From the NCBI RefSeq assembly GCF_021655555.1, contig NZ_AP023086.1:2820685-2884684 (forward strand): a DNA stretch of 64,000 nucleotides. The letters run 5' to 3'. Position numbers and translations under genes: made by a program. Origin of the DNA: Marinagarivorans cellulosilyticus (GTDB lineage: Bacteria; Pseudomonadota; Gammaproteobacteria; Pseudomonadales; Cellvibrionaceae). The notes under the pieces are model-generated. The model did not search any database. It had not been told where the DNA came from and saw only the letters and a list, made by a program, of their open reading frames with translations. Each line of letters opens with the position of its first letter. Positions within the stretch are counted from its first letter, which is position 1. Positions 51,920 to 62,199 of this stretch are shown in pieces.

Positions 51920-54112
51920 ATGAAAAATGATTCGGACGGCCTCTGGTCACGAATTAAATCCAATCGTTTCTTGGCAATTTTAGTTTTAATGCTGCTGGGT
52001 TTCGGTGTGTTGACTGGTGTGATCGATTATCGATTACGAGAAGATTCTTCTCAGGATCAGGTATACAAACAAATGGTGGCTGACTTGCGTGCAGCTTCCT
52101 ATCAACTAACGTCGCTATCGCGCGATGCAACCGCTGGTAATAAGCAGGCCTTTGCCAAGCTAGAAAAAGTGGTCGCCGATATGGATCAGACTTGGGGTAA
52201 GATCCAGTCGACAGATGGGCAGACGCGCGCTGTGCTGTCAGAGCAAATTAGTGCTTATGACTCTGCTTGGAAAAAGATAAAAGATAATGCTGGGGTTATT
52301 ACCGATAACCAAGATTCAATTATTTTGATGCACGATGTTGCGACAACCCTCAATGAGGCCCTACCAGAGCTCCAGCAAGAGCACGATACCATTGTTGAAA
52401 TTTTGCTTGAGAATGGCGCACCTGCCGAGCAAATATCTGTTGCACAGCGCCAAAGCTGGTTTGCTGAGCGCATTGGTCGTAACGTCGACAAAATGTTACG
52501 TGGTGGCTTAGATGCAACACGAGCAGCCGATGAGTTTAACCGTGACGCTAGTCGTTTTGGTAATGTACTAGAAGCCATGAAAAAAGGTGACGTCGCAATG
52601 GGGATGGCGAAGGTTACCGACCCAGATGCTGTTGAAAGCCTTGACCAAATCACACGTTTGTTTGCATTTGTAAGTGGCTCGGTAAGTGATATTTACGAGA
52701 AGTCCCCAGATTTATTCAGTGCGCGCCAAGCAGCAAACGCGATTATTGATGGCAGCCCATTTTTACTCAAACGCTTAGGTGATTTATCGGATGGCATTAA
52801 TAACCTGCCCGGTGAGCGCAAAGTTAATAGTAACTTCTTAATAGCCGCCATTGCGGGCGCGGTATTGTGTTTGATTGCGATTGTTTGGGTGTTGAACTTA
52901 GCGACTAAACGCCGCTTACAAGAACAAGCCGAAACAAACGAGCGTAACCAAAGCGCTATCTTGCGTTTACTCGATGAGCTAGCTGACCTTGCAGATGGTG
53001 ACTTAACCACAACAGCAACGGTAACCGAGGATTTCACCGGTGCCATTGCGGACTCGATTAACTACACCATTGACCAACTTCGGGTTCTAGTTTCTCGTAT
53101 TAACGATACTTCTGCCAACGTATCGGCTGCTTCTGAAGAAACTAAGCAAACAGCTCTTCACTTGGCACGTGCTTCTGAGCACCAGGCGCAAGAAATTGCG
53201 GGTGCCTCTGCCGCTGTAAATGAAATGGCGGTTACCATTGACCAAGTATCGGCCAACGCCGCTGAGTCTGCCCGCGTTGCGGAACGTGCGGTATCCATCG
53301 CCTTTAACGGCGCTAAGGTGGTACAAAACACGATTAATGGTATGGATACTATTCGCGAGCAGATCCAAGATACTGCAAAACGAATTAAGCGTTTGGGTGA
53401 ATCGTCACAAGAAATTGGTGACATTGTAAGCCTAATTAATGACATTGCCGATCAGACCAACATTTTGGCACTTAACGCTGCTATTCAGGCCTCGATGGCC
53501 GGTGATGCTGGCCGAGGCTTTGCGGTTGTTGCCGACGAAGTTCAGCGCCTTGCAGAGCGTTCTGCAACGGCAACTAAACAGATCGAAGCACTCGTAAAAA
53601 CCATTCAAAGTGATACCACCGCTGCGGTTAACTCGATGGAGCAAACGACCGCGGAAGTTGTACGCGGTGCTCGCTTGGCACAAGATGCGGGTGTTGCACT
53701 TGAAGAAATTGAATCGGTATCGGCGAGCTTGGCTGAGTTGATTCAGAACATTTCGAATGCTGCACGTCAGCAGTCAACATCTGCAGGCCACATTTCGAAT
53801 ACGATGAACGTTATCCAAGAGTTCACCTCTCAAACATCCGCTGGTACATCGGCAACGGCAGAAGCCATTGGGCGATTGGCTCAAATGGCTATTGAACTGC
53901 ACGAGTCTGTGGCCGGCTTTAAACTTCCAGAAGAAATGGCGAATGAATTGCAGACACTAGCTGCTGCAGCGCCGCCTGCCAACGAAGAAATTTCTCACGA
54001 CCTTACAGAGCTTTCTTTGGATGGTGAAGAATCAAATCAATTAGGCGAAACAGGTGATTCAGATGACTCTGGCGAGCACGATGAATCGGATGAGCCTGGG
54101 GCTCGCGTTTAA
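51920..54112 (+). CDS. pilJ: methyl-accepting chemotaxis protein PilJ
   Basis: The membrane receptor of the Pil-Chp system, 730 residues. A first membrane helix (about 17–36) and a second (about 305–325, NFLIAAIAGAVLCLIAIVWVL) enclose a periplasmic PilJ-type domain of about 265 residues. A HAMP-like region (about 340–395) and the signalling hairpin follow, with the tip at about residues 506–545 (DQTNILALNAAIQASMAGDA). It is thought to sense surface contact via pili. The acidic C-terminal tail (GDSDDSGEHDESDEPG) is unusual in its length. Confidence 0.95.
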   Translation: MKNDSDGLWSRIKSNRFLAILVLMLLGFGVLTGVIDYRLREDSSQDQVYKQMVADLRAASYQLTSLSRDATAGNKQAFAKLEKVVADMDQTWGKIQSTDGQTRAVLSEQISAYDSAWKKIKDNAGVITDNQDSIILMHDVATTLNEALPELQQEHDTIVEILLENGAPAEQISVAQRQSWFAERIGRNVDKMLRGGLDATRAADEFNRDASRFGNVLEAMKKGDVAMGMAKVTDPDAVESLDQITRLFAFVSGSVSDIYEKSPDLFSARQAANAIIDGSPFLLKRLGDLSDGINNLPGERKVNSNFLIAAIAGAVLCLIAIVWVLNLATKRRLQEQAETNERNQSAILRLLDELADLADGDLTTTATVTEDFTGAIADSINYTIDQLRVLVSRINDTSANVSAASEETKQTALHLARASEHQAQEIAGASAAVNEMAVTIDQVSANAAESARVAERAVSIAFNGAKVVQNTINGMDTIREQIQDTAKRIKRLGESSQEIGDIVSLINDIADQTNILALNAAIQASMAGDAGRGFAVVADEVQRLAERSATATKQIEALVKTIQSDTTAAVNSMEQTTAEVVRGARLAQDAGVALEEIESVSASLAELIQNISNAARQQSTSAGHISNTMNVIQEFTSQTSAGTSATAEAIGRLAQMAIELHESVAGFKLPEEMANELQTLAAAAPPANEEISHDLTELSLDGEESNQLGETGDSDDSGEHDESDEPGARV

Positions 54113-54129
54113 CACAAGTAGCTAAGACT

Positions 54130-54978
54130 ATGGTTTGGTCACTTCAATCCTTGCCTGAACTCAACGATATTGAGTTCGAGCGCTGGGGAAAACTGCTTGA
54201 AGAGCGAGCTGGCATCTATATGGGTGACCAGCAGCGGGTATTCTTGCAGACCCAAGTTGCTATGCGCATGCGCGAACTGGATTTCGACAGTTACTCTAAG
54301 TATCTCGATTTCGTGCTAGATGGCGTCTCGGGTATGCTCGAGTGGACGCGCCTGATTGATCGGTTAGTGGTAAAAGAAACAAGCTTCTTTCGCCACAAAG
54401 AATCGATTGACATGGTCGCCCAGCATTTAGCCAAGCGCTTAGTCGATAGCCACGATTCAGAAAGCTTTGAATTGTGGAGTGTTGGCTGCTCGTCGGGTGA
54501 AGAGCCTTATTCGTTAGCGATGGTGCTGAATGATGCTTACAAATGGGTCAATAAAGATCCGTTGTACGGAATTACTGCCACCGATATTAGCCGTGCGGCT
54601 TTGTCGCTTGCGCGAACGGGAATATACAACGAACGCAAATTAGAACGTTTGGACCAAAACTATCGCCAGCGCTACTTTACAACGCTAGACGATGGTAAGT
54701 ACCAAGTGATATCTAGCCTGCGTGACCGCATTTGTTTTAATCAAGGCAATGTACTGAATATCAGTGAAATGCCAGTGGTTAAGGTGGATGCGATTTATTG
54801 TCAGAATTTACTGATTTATTTCAAGCGATGGCTGCGTGAAAATATTATGAACGCCTTTGTGGAACGCTTAAAGCCGGGTGGTATTTTGGTGATCGGACTT
54901 GGGGAAGTTGTTGACTGGTCTCACCCGAAAATGAAGCGCATTTCTACAGAAGAAGTACAAGCCTACGTGCACATATAA
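54130..54978 (+). CDS. pilK: CheR-type methyltransferase PilK
   Basis: A 282-residue SAM-dependent glutamate methyltransferase predicted to methylate PilJ. The N-terminal helical domain is followed by the SAM-binding ELWSVGCSSGEEPYSLAM (about residues 115–132), the ATDISRAALSLARTGIY segment and the CQNLLIYF catalytic-site motif. It starts 18 bp after pilJ and ends 2 bp before chpA. A CheR domain at this place in the operon fits PilK. Confidence 0.95.
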   Translation: MVWSLQSLPELNDIEFERWGKLLEERAGIYMGDQQRVFLQTQVAMRMRELDFDSYSKYLDFVLDGVSGMLEWTRLIDRLVVKETSFFRHKESIDMVAQHLAKRLVDSHDSESFELWSVGCSSGEEPYSLAMVLNDAYKWVNKDPLYGITATDISRAALSLARTGIYNERKLERLDQNYRQRYFTTLDDGKYQVISSLRDRICFNQGNVLNISEMPVVKVDAIYCQNLLIYFKRWLRENIMNAFVERLKPGGILVIGLGEVVDWSHPKMKRISTEEVQAYVHI

Positions 54979-54980
54979 GA

Positions 54981-57900
54981 ATGGGACCCCCAATGGGAGA
55001 AAAACGTAACTACGCAGCCCTTGAGTGGGTAATCGGCGAGATTGGCGATGCTTTAAATGAAGCGCGCCAAGCTTTAGAAGCCTACGCTGAAGATACTCGC
55101 GATATTACGCGTATCCGCTTTTGCCTTACGCATATCCATCAGGTTCTTGGCTCGCTCAAGATGGTGGAGTTCCATGGTGCATCTTTATTTGCCGAAGAGA
55201 TGGAGCACCTGGCGCAAGCTATTATCAACAAAACGGTGGTGAACGAGTCAGAGTCGCTAGAGGTATTGATGCGCTCCTTGCTGCAACTGCCAATTTACCT
55301 TGATCATGTGAAGCGCATTCAGGATGACCACCCAGGTGTTGTGCTGCCATTGCTTAACGATTTACGTGCTGCCCGCAAAGAGCCTTACTTAAGCGAGACA
55401 AATTTATTTACGCCAGAACTTGCAGCACTTGAAAAAGTAACGGGCACTCGCCACCCGTTGCTGAAAAGCGAGCAAAAGTTAAAAGAAGTTCTTAAAAAAC
55501 TTTTTGAAATGTACCAATATGCAGCTGCAAGCGTTTTGCGTGGTATAAAAATTGACGAAAACTTAGTTTACGTCAGTAAGGTTTTTACGCGCTTAGAAAA
55601 TACGTCTGGTGGCACCGTTCAAGGTAATTTATGGCTAATTGCAGGGGCTTTGGTCGATAGCCTCGTTGAGGATGAAATCGAGTTAAGCGTTGCCGTTAAA
55701 GGTGTGCTTCGCCGGTTAGCAAAAGAAATAAAAACGTTATACGAAAAGTCGCCAGGTGCATTTGATTTGGCGATAGATGAGTCTCTAGCGCGTAATATTT
55801 TGTATTACATTGCGCGCTCTGGTGATGTCACAGAGCGCATTCGTTTAGTTAAAGACACTTACGGTTTAGAGAACGCTTTATTCGAAGGCGCGGTTGAAGG
55901 CCGAGATTTCCATAAAAATATGATCTCAGCTCCCGAGCCCGATACCATTCGCTCGGTAGTGGTCGCTTTACGTGAAGAAATGAACACCGTAAAGCAGATT
56001 CTTAATCATGTTGTTACCGAAGGTGGTGCAACTTCAGATTTAGAAGCATCTTTGCCGATTGTTAAGCGCGTTGCTGATACCTTAGCGGTGTTGGGTGTTG
56101 CTGAACTACGCCATGCTACTAATACACAGCACGATCGCTTGGCTGATGCGTGTACTTCTGCGGATATGGATGTCGAAGAGCTGACGGATGTTGCCAATGA
56201 ACTGGTCGTTATTGAGCACCGATTAGATGCTATTGCCAAAGGTGCCAACAAAGCCAATATCAACGATCTTAATGAACGCGATGTCGAAATCGATGAGGCC
56301 AAAATTGTTGTTCTGCAAGAAAGCCGTATAGGCTTAGAAAAACTAAAGGAAGCAATTGTCGAGTTTTATTCGTCGCAATGGGATAAATCCGCGTTAGGTT
56401 GCGCCGAAGGGCTTATCCGTGATGTGCGTGGCGGCTTATCAATGATTCCGCTTGTGCGCGCGGCGACTATTGTCGACATTTGCGGCCAATATATTCAGCA
56501 ACAATTTATTGCTGATGATTCAGCCCCAACAGCCGATGCGTTAACGGCATTGGCTAATGCTATTGAAGGGGTTGACTATTATTTGGATCGCTTAATTGGC
56601 GATTTTACCGATGATGTAGATAGCTTTTTGGAGCTGGCAGAGGAGGCATTACGCGAGCTTGGCTGCAATGTGCCAGATACTGAGTCTGCCTCTAATGACG
56701 AGTCATCGCCGGAAGAGCACAGCCCAGCAGCTGTAACGGAAGATAGTGAACAGCCTGTTGAGCCACTATTACCTGCAGCCAGTGACGAAGCCGATCAAAT
56801 TCCATCGCTACAAGATGAAGCTGCCGAGACCGAGCCTTCCGGTGAGGCCGCACCACAAGCTGCTACCGCAGAGCCTGTGCCCTTTACGCTAGACGCCGAT
56901 GTTGATGAAGACATTGCAGAGATTTTTGTCGAAGAGGCGCGCGAAGTTCTAGAGACCTTGTCCCAAGCCTTACCGCAATGGCAGGGTGATAGCGTATCTG
57001 GCGAGGCCGTCACAACAGCCCGCCGCGCTTTCCACACCCTTAAGGGTAGTGGACGCATGGTTAAGGCCAGCGATATCAGTGAACTGGCATGGTCTGTCGA
57101 AAATTTATTGAATCGTATTCTGGATCAAACCCTGCCTGTTGCCGTAGTACAAAAAGACTACATTTCACGGGTTTACGATTTACTGCCAGAGCTTGTCAAT
57201 GCTTTTGAGCAGCGCGTTATTTCTTCTCAGCAGGCATTGGCACAAACGTATGAGCAATGGGGCCATATGCTCAGCGCGGGTGATGTGCCGGCGGGCTTAT
57301 TAGCTGACGATGTAACTGCTGTTAACGACGAAGTTGCTGAGACTGTTGAAGCTCAAAGTCACGAAGAAGTTGAGGGCGAGCCTGAAGTCGAAAGTGAACC
57401 TTCTGCTGAAGATTTAACTGTAGAAGACGATGCTGCAGAAGAGAAAATTCTTTGGGAGTTGTTTGCCTCGGAAGCGCAAACACACCTCACCGCGGTTGAA
57501 GAATTTATTGCTGATATGGATGCTGCCGCGCCTATTTTTACCACTCCAACCGATAGCCTACAGCGTGCTTTGCATACGCTAAAAGGCAGTGCGCATATGG
57601 CCGGTGTTACTGCCATTGCGATGATGGCTTCGCCGCTTGAATTATTCATGAAAGAGCTGCGTAGCTATCAGGTCGCTATAGATGCTGACATCTTGCAGCT
57701 CATCAAAGATGCGGTGGAATACATCCGTGAAGGCCTCGCCTTTATTGAGCGCAATGAGCAAGCTGAGCTGCCTAAATTAGAGCAGTTTATTGCCCGCGTT
57801 GCCGAGCTCAAAGAGGTGCATTTAGGGCATCTAATCCACGCGAATGAAGCTAAAGGCGCTGATGTTGCTCATCCTGTTGACCCTCGAATGCTGGCCATTT

Positions 57901-60900
57901 TTATGGCTGAAGAAATCAGCTTGTTACTGGACGCTGATGAAGTATTGGATCGCTGGCAGGCGGATTTAGGCCATACCAGTGAATTGCCTGCAATGATGGC
58001 AGAGCTGAAAACTCTAGAGACCGGAGCAGAGCAAGCCAACTTCCCGCCAATGGAAAAACTCAGTGGTCAGTTGCACGATTTGTATGCGGCAACACTGGAT
58101 CATTTGGCGCCGGATAATGATGTTTTTGATACTTTCCGTCTCGCGCACAATAGCCTGTTGGATATGGTGGATGCAGTGGCCGCGGCGCAAACATTGCCGT
58201 TACCAAGCGAGCATTTACAGCAAATGCTCGATAGTTACTTAGCGCCCATTTCTGATTTGCCGGAGCTTTCAGCTGAGTTTGATGACGTACAGAGTGATGA
58301 ATTGGTTGTTGAAGAGCCGCTGACCGAGGAAGCTGCTGCTGATGACCCAATTGCACCACTTGATGACGTAAGCTTAGAGACATCGACTGACGAAAGCTTT
58401 GACGAGATAGAGATAGAGCCTACCGTCGGTTACAGTGAGGACGACGATACACTCGACCTATCAGCGATTACCGAAACCGCCAACGAAGGTTCTCTAGATG
58501 AGTCGCTAGCGGTGCCGGAAGCTGAAGGCTTTGATATTGAAATGGACTCTTCGGATTTATTTGACTCAGAAAGCTTAGATGCTTTTGCCGAAGCGCTGCC
58601 TGCTGGTGACCAAGATGTATCATCGACGAGTACAGAGCTTGATGAGACTCCCGAGGTGGATTCTATTGTGCCGCCTAGCGAATTGGGCGAAGTCGCTTCT
58701 GCAGAAGAAACTTTAGCGGCTAGTGACATGTCGCCAGCGCCTACTGAAGCTGGCGACTCTATCTTTGTGGGCGGTGATCCATCATTAATCAATGTCGATG
58801 ATTTTGATGAAGAAATCATAGAAATTTTCGTTGAAGAAGCCGATGAGTTAGTCGAAGAGTTAGAAGAAGCGATTCACGCCTGGGAGTCTGATTGGGCTAG
58901 CACCGAAGCACCTGATGAGATGAAACGTGCGCTGCATACCTTAAAAGGTGGTGCTAGGTTATCGGGCTTGACCGTGTTGGGCGAGCTAACGCACGAATAC
59001 GAAACTTACTTAATTAATAGTATCGGCCCGGATAATACGCCAAAATTCTTTGACTCGGTGCACCAGTATCAAGATCTAGTACTAAAAGGCGTGCGGGGCG
59101 TGAAAGCTCGCTTAGCGGGTGAAGCTGCTCCAGCCGAAACCAAAGCAACCGAAACAGCTGCTACGCCAGTGCCTGAAGAGGCTGCGGCGCAGCGACCTGC
59201 AGCGCCGGTCACATCGCTTGAGACAACCGCGCCTGCGGTGATTGAAAGTTCCGATGAGCCTAAGCCTGAGTTCGCGATGCCACCATCGCCAGTACTTCAG
59301 GAAGCCAAAAATGTGGCTGCTGCCGCGAAAAAGGCCGGCTCTCAAGAGGTGGTTAAAATTTCTTCTGAATTACTGGAAGAGCTGGTTAACCTAGCGGGTG
59401 AAACGTCTATCAGTCGCGGTCGTCTAGAGCAGCAAGTGAGCGACTTTGGCTCTGCAATTGGCGAAATTGATATTACATTGCGTCGCCTGCAAGAACAGCT
59501 GCGTCGTTTAGATGCTGAAACTGAAGCGCAGATTGTTTTCCGTCAGGAACAGTTAGCCGAAAACGAAGACTTTGATCCGCTCGAGATGGATCGCTACTCG
59601 CAGTTGCAGCAGCTCTCTCGCTCGTTGACCGAGTCGGCCTCTGACTTGGTTGATTTAAAGCGTACTCTTAGCGACAAAGTTAAAGACACTGAAGCCATTT
59701 TATTGCAACAACAGCGCATTAATTCTTCGTTGCAAGAAGGTTTGATGCGCGCACGCATGGTGCCTTTCTCGAGGATGGTGCCGCGGTTACGTCGTATTGT
59801 TCGCCAAGTTGCTAGCGAGTTAAATAAGCAGGTCAGTTTCGAGCTCGACAATGTCGAAGGTGAAATGGACCGCTCGGTGCTTGAGCATATGGTGGCACCG
59901 CTTGAGCACATGTTACGAAATGCGGTGGATCACGGTATTGAATCACCGGCAGAACGCCTAGCGGCAGGCAAACCGGAAAATGGCCGCATCTTGTTAAGTT
60001 TTGCCCGTGAGGGTGGCGATATCTTGTTGCGCCTAGCTGATGATGGCCAAGGTATTGCGCTTGAAAAGGTTCGACAGAAAGCCATAGAGCGTGGCTTGAT
60101 GGCGGCGGAAGCCGAGCTGAGCGATCACGATATCATGCAATTTATTTTGCAGGCGGGCTTTAGTACTGCCGATAACGTCACTCAGATTTCGGGGCGCGGT
60201 GTTGGTATGGATGTTGTTGCAGCTGAAATTAAGCAGCTTGGCGGCTCCATGACTATCGAGTCGAAGTCTGGCGTTGGCACGCAATTTACGGTTCGCCTAC
60301 CGTTTACAGTATCGGTTAACCGCGCGCTGATGGTTAACCTCGGCAAAGAGACTTACGCCATTCCGTTGAATACCATTGAAGGTATTGTGCGGGTGAGTCC
60401 TTTCGAGCTTGAACATTACTACAGCCAAGAAGATGCTCGCTTTGAGTACGCCGGTGAAAGCTATGAGGTTCGCTACCTTGGTGGCATGCTTTATGAAGAA
60501 ATGCAGCCAAGGCTAGAAGGGCAGGTTATGCCTTTGCCAGTTATCTTGGTGCGTTCTGCACAGCATACAATGGCACTACAAGTCGACGGCTTGATGGGGA
60601 GCCGGGAAATTGTTGTAAAAAGCTTGGGCGCGCAATTTGCTGCAGTTCAAGGCCTGTCAGGTGCTACGGTTATGGGCGATGGTAGCGTTGTTGTGATCCT
60701 TGATCCTCATGCGTTGGTGCGTCGTGCTGTGGCCACGATTGGTTTGGCGGCGCCGACAACGGTACCGGCAATAGAAACGGAGCGCGTTACTAAAACGGTG
60801 ATGGTTGTCGATGACTCGGTAACGGTGCGCAAAGTAACAACCCGCTTCCTTGAGCGCGAAGGCTTTAATGTTATTACCGCAAAAGATGGCGTGGATGCAC

Positions 60901-61154
60901 TGCAGGTACTGCAAACGCGAACGCCAGATGTGATGTTGCTGGATATTGAAATGCCGCGCATGGATGGCTTTGAGGTTGCGAAAAACATGCGAACATCTGA
61001 AGAGTGGGCGCATATCCCGATTATTATGATCACATCGCGTACCGGCGATAAACACCGCGAGCACGCATTAAGTATTGGCGTTAATCATTACTTGGGTAAG
61101 CCTTACCAAGAAGAACTGCTATTGGAGAGCATCAACGAGTTACTAGGGACCTAA
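54981..61154 (+). CDS. chpA: hybrid histidine kinase ChpA of the Pil-Chp system
   Basis: A 2057-residue kinase. Three intact His-phosphotransfer motifs are visible: FHTLKGSG (H685), LHTLKGSA (H865) and LHTLKGGA (H1319), with at least three degenerate ones before or between them. A dimerisation helix (about 1450–1590) and the kinase ATPase domain follow (N-box RNAVDHG near 1646; DDGQGI and SGRGVGMDVV at about 1687 and 1736), then a CheW domain (about 1775–1900) and a C-terminal receiver with D1988. Pseudomonas ChpA is about 2470 residues with six Hpt plus Ser- and Thr-Hpt domains, so this one is shorter. The long acidic linker at about 1100–1270 is low-complexity. ATG 54993 is an alternative start. 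Confidence 0.95.
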   Translation: MGPPMGEKRNYAALEWVIGEIGDALNEARQALEAYAEDTRDITRIRFCLTHIHQVLGSLKMVEFHGASLFAEEMEHLAQAIINKTVVNESESLEVLMRSLLQLPIYLDHVKRIQDDHPGVVLPLLNDLRAARKEPYLSETNLFTPELAALEKVTGTRHPLLKSEQKLKEVLKKLFEMYQYAAASVLRGIKIDENLVYVSKVFTRLENTSGGTVQGNLWLIAGALVDSLVEDEIELSVAVKGVLRRLAKEIKTLYEKSPGAFDLAIDESLARNILYYIARSGDVTERIRLVKDTYGLENALFEGAVEGRDFHKNMISAPEPDTIRSVVVALREEMNTVKQILNHVVTEGGATSDLEASLPIVKRVADTLAVLGVAELRHATNTQHDRLADACTSADMDVEELTDVANELVVIEHRLDAIAKGANKANINDLNERDVEIDEAKIVVLQESRIGLEKLKEAIVEFYSSQWDKSALGCAEGLIRDVRGGLSMIPLVRAATIVDICGQYIQQQFIADDSAPTADALTALANAIEGVDYYLDRLIGDFTDDVDSFLELAEEALRELGCNVPDTESASNDESSPEEHSPAAVTEDSEQPVEPLLPAASDEADQIPSLQDEAAETEPSGEAAPQAATAEPVPFTLDADVDEDIAEIFVEEAREVLETLSQALPQWQGDSVSGEAVTTARRAFHTLKGSGRMVKASDISELAWSVENLLNRILDQTLPVAVVQKDYISRVYDLLPELVNAFEQRVISSQQALAQTYEQWGHMLSAGDVPAGLLADDVTAVNDEVAETVEAQSHEEVEGEPEVESEPSAEDLTVEDDAAEEKILWELFASEAQTHLTAVEEFIADMDAAAPIFTTPTDSLQRALHTLKGSAHMAGVTAIAMMASPLELFMKELRSYQVAIDADILQLIKDAVEYIREGLAFIERNEQAELPKLEQFIARVAELKEVHLGHLIHANEAKGADVAHPVDPRMLAIFMAEEISLLLDADEVLDRWQADLGHTSELPAMMAELKTLETGAEQANFPPMEKLSGQLHDLYAATLDHLAPDNDVFDTFRLAHNSLLDMVDAVAAAQTLPLPSEHLQQMLDSYLAPISDLPELSAEFDDVQSDELVVEEPLTEEAAADDPIAPLDDVSLETSTDESFDEIEIEPTVGYSEDDDTLDLSAITETANEGSLDESLAVPEAEGFDIEMDSSDLFDSESLDAFAEALPAGDQDVSSTSTELDETPEVDSIVPPSELGEVASAEETLAASDMSPAPTEAGDSIFVGGDPSLINVDDFDEEIIEIFVEEADELVEELEEAIHAWESDWASTEAPDEMKRALHTLKGGARLSGLTVLGELTHEYETYLINSIGPDNTPKFFDSVHQYQDLVLKGVRGVKARLAGEAAPAETKATETAATPVPEEAAAQRPAAPVTSLETTAPAVIESSDEPKPEFAMPPSPVLQEAKNVAAAAKKAGSQEVVKISSELLEELVNLAGETSISRGRLEQQVSDFGSAIGEIDITLRRLQEQLRRLDAETEAQIVFRQEQLAENEDFDPLEMDRYSQLQQLSRSLTESASDLVDLKRTLSDKVKDTEAILLQQQRINSSLQEGLMRARMVPFSRMVPRLRRIVRQVASELNKQVSFELDNVEGEMDRSVLEHMVAPLEHMLRNAVDHGIESPAERLAAGKPENGRILLSFAREGGDILLRLADDGQGIALEKVRQKAIERGLMAAEAELSDHDIMQFILQAGFSTADNVTQISGRGVGMDVVAAEIKQLGGSMTIESKSGVGTQFTVRLPFTVSVNRALMVNLGKETYAIPLNTIEGIVRVSPFELEHYYSQEDARFEYAGESYEVRYLGGMLYEEMQPRLEGQVMPLPVILVRSAQHTMALQVDGLMGSREIVVKSLGAQFAAVQGLSGATVMGDGSVVVILDPHALVRRAVATIGLAAPTTVPAIETERVTKTVMVVDDSVTVRKVTTRFLEREGFNVITAKDGVDALQVLQTRTPDVMLLDIEMPRMDGFEVAKNMRTSEEWAHIPIIMITSRTGDKHREHALSIGVNHYLGKPYQEELLLESINELLGT

Positions 61155-61159
61155 ACTGA

Positions 61160-62152
61160 ATGGGAGGCCCCTGCCTGAAAGTTGGCGTATTGGCGAACTC
61201 ACCGGCCCAAGTCGGTGAGTTTGTTCGCTTGATTCAAACAGCTGGACATCGCGCCAGCGCTTCTTTAGATGCTTCCCAGCCTTTACCTAGTGTGCTGCCA
61301 GAAGCCGATGTGTGGCTGGCGACCTCTAACCACAGTGAGCGGGCTAGGCGGTTGTTAGAGTCTTTAGATTCGACCAATACCCCTATTATTTACGAAGACG
61401 AAGGCCTAGTTGAAGGTGATGAAGAATTAGCTTCGCTTGGCCCGGCTGAATTGCGCGTTAAGCGGGCTAAACGTTTAGCCAACAAGCTGCAATTATTGGC
61501 TCACGGGCATGTACGTGACTCATCATCGCAAACGCGTGCGCGCGCTAAGCATGTTTGGGTATTGGCTGCTTCCACCGGCGGGCCTAAAGCGATTGCCGAA
61601 TTCCTAGATGAAATTCCAGCGACACTGTCTGATGTTGCTTTTTTATACGTACAGCATATTGATAGCGGTACGATGGAAACCCTCAAACAAGTGGTTGATA
61701 AGCACTCGGCATTTTGCGTCCGCTCATTGGATGCTCCATGTGTCATTCGCGAAAAAACGGTGTATCTAATCCCACCCAACACGCAAATAGATTTATTAGA
61801 TAGCGGTGTGATTACGCCTTTAGATCAGCCTTGGTTGGGCGATTATTCGCCATCTATTGATCAAGTAATTGCTAAGGTTGCTCGCGTGTTTGCGCAGCGT
61901 GGCGGCGCGATTATTTTTACCGGCATGGGGGATGATGGCGCCCGAAGTAGTAAATTATTGCACTACCGTGGCGGTAAGGTGTGGGTGCAAAGTGCCAATT
62001 CGTGCGCTGTGGACTCCATGCCCGTCAGTGTTCAGGCTTTGGTCGATGTATCTGTTGATGGCGCGCCGGCGCAGTTGGCTCAAAAGTTGGTGGCGCACTT
62101 TACTGCGCTGCAGGCATCTGATTCGGGAATACCGACATTATTTAATGACTAA
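61160..62152 (+). CDS. chpB: CheB-type methylesterase ChpB
   Basis: A 330-residue protein with a C-terminal CheB methylesterase domain. The catalytic serine lies in AASTGGPKA (about residue 136), the histidine in YVQHIDSGT, and the aspartate in FTGMGDDGARSS. The N-terminal ~110 residues are a degenerate receiver-like region lacking an obvious phosphoacceptor Asp. It would demethylate PilJ, opposing PilK. It starts 5 bp after chpA. Confidence 0.92.
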   Translation: MGGPCLKVGVLANSPAQVGEFVRLIQTAGHRASASLDASQPLPSVLPEADVWLATSNHSERARRLLESLDSTNTPIIYEDEGLVEGDEELASLGPAELRVKRAKRLANKLQLLAHGHVRDSSSQTRARAKHVWVLAASTGGPKAIAEFLDEIPATLSDVAFLYVQHIDSGTMETLKQVVDKHSAFCVRSLDAPCVIREKTVYLIPPNTQIDLLDSGVITPLDQPWLGDYSPSIDQVIAKVARVFAQRGGAIIFTGMGDDGARSSKLLHYRGGKVWVQSANSCAVDSMPVSVQALVDVSVDGAPAQLAQKLVAHFTALQASDSGIPTLFND

Positions 62153-62199
62153 TGCGCCTCGCGCGGTGCATTGTGTAACAACAAAGAAAGGTAATTCAA

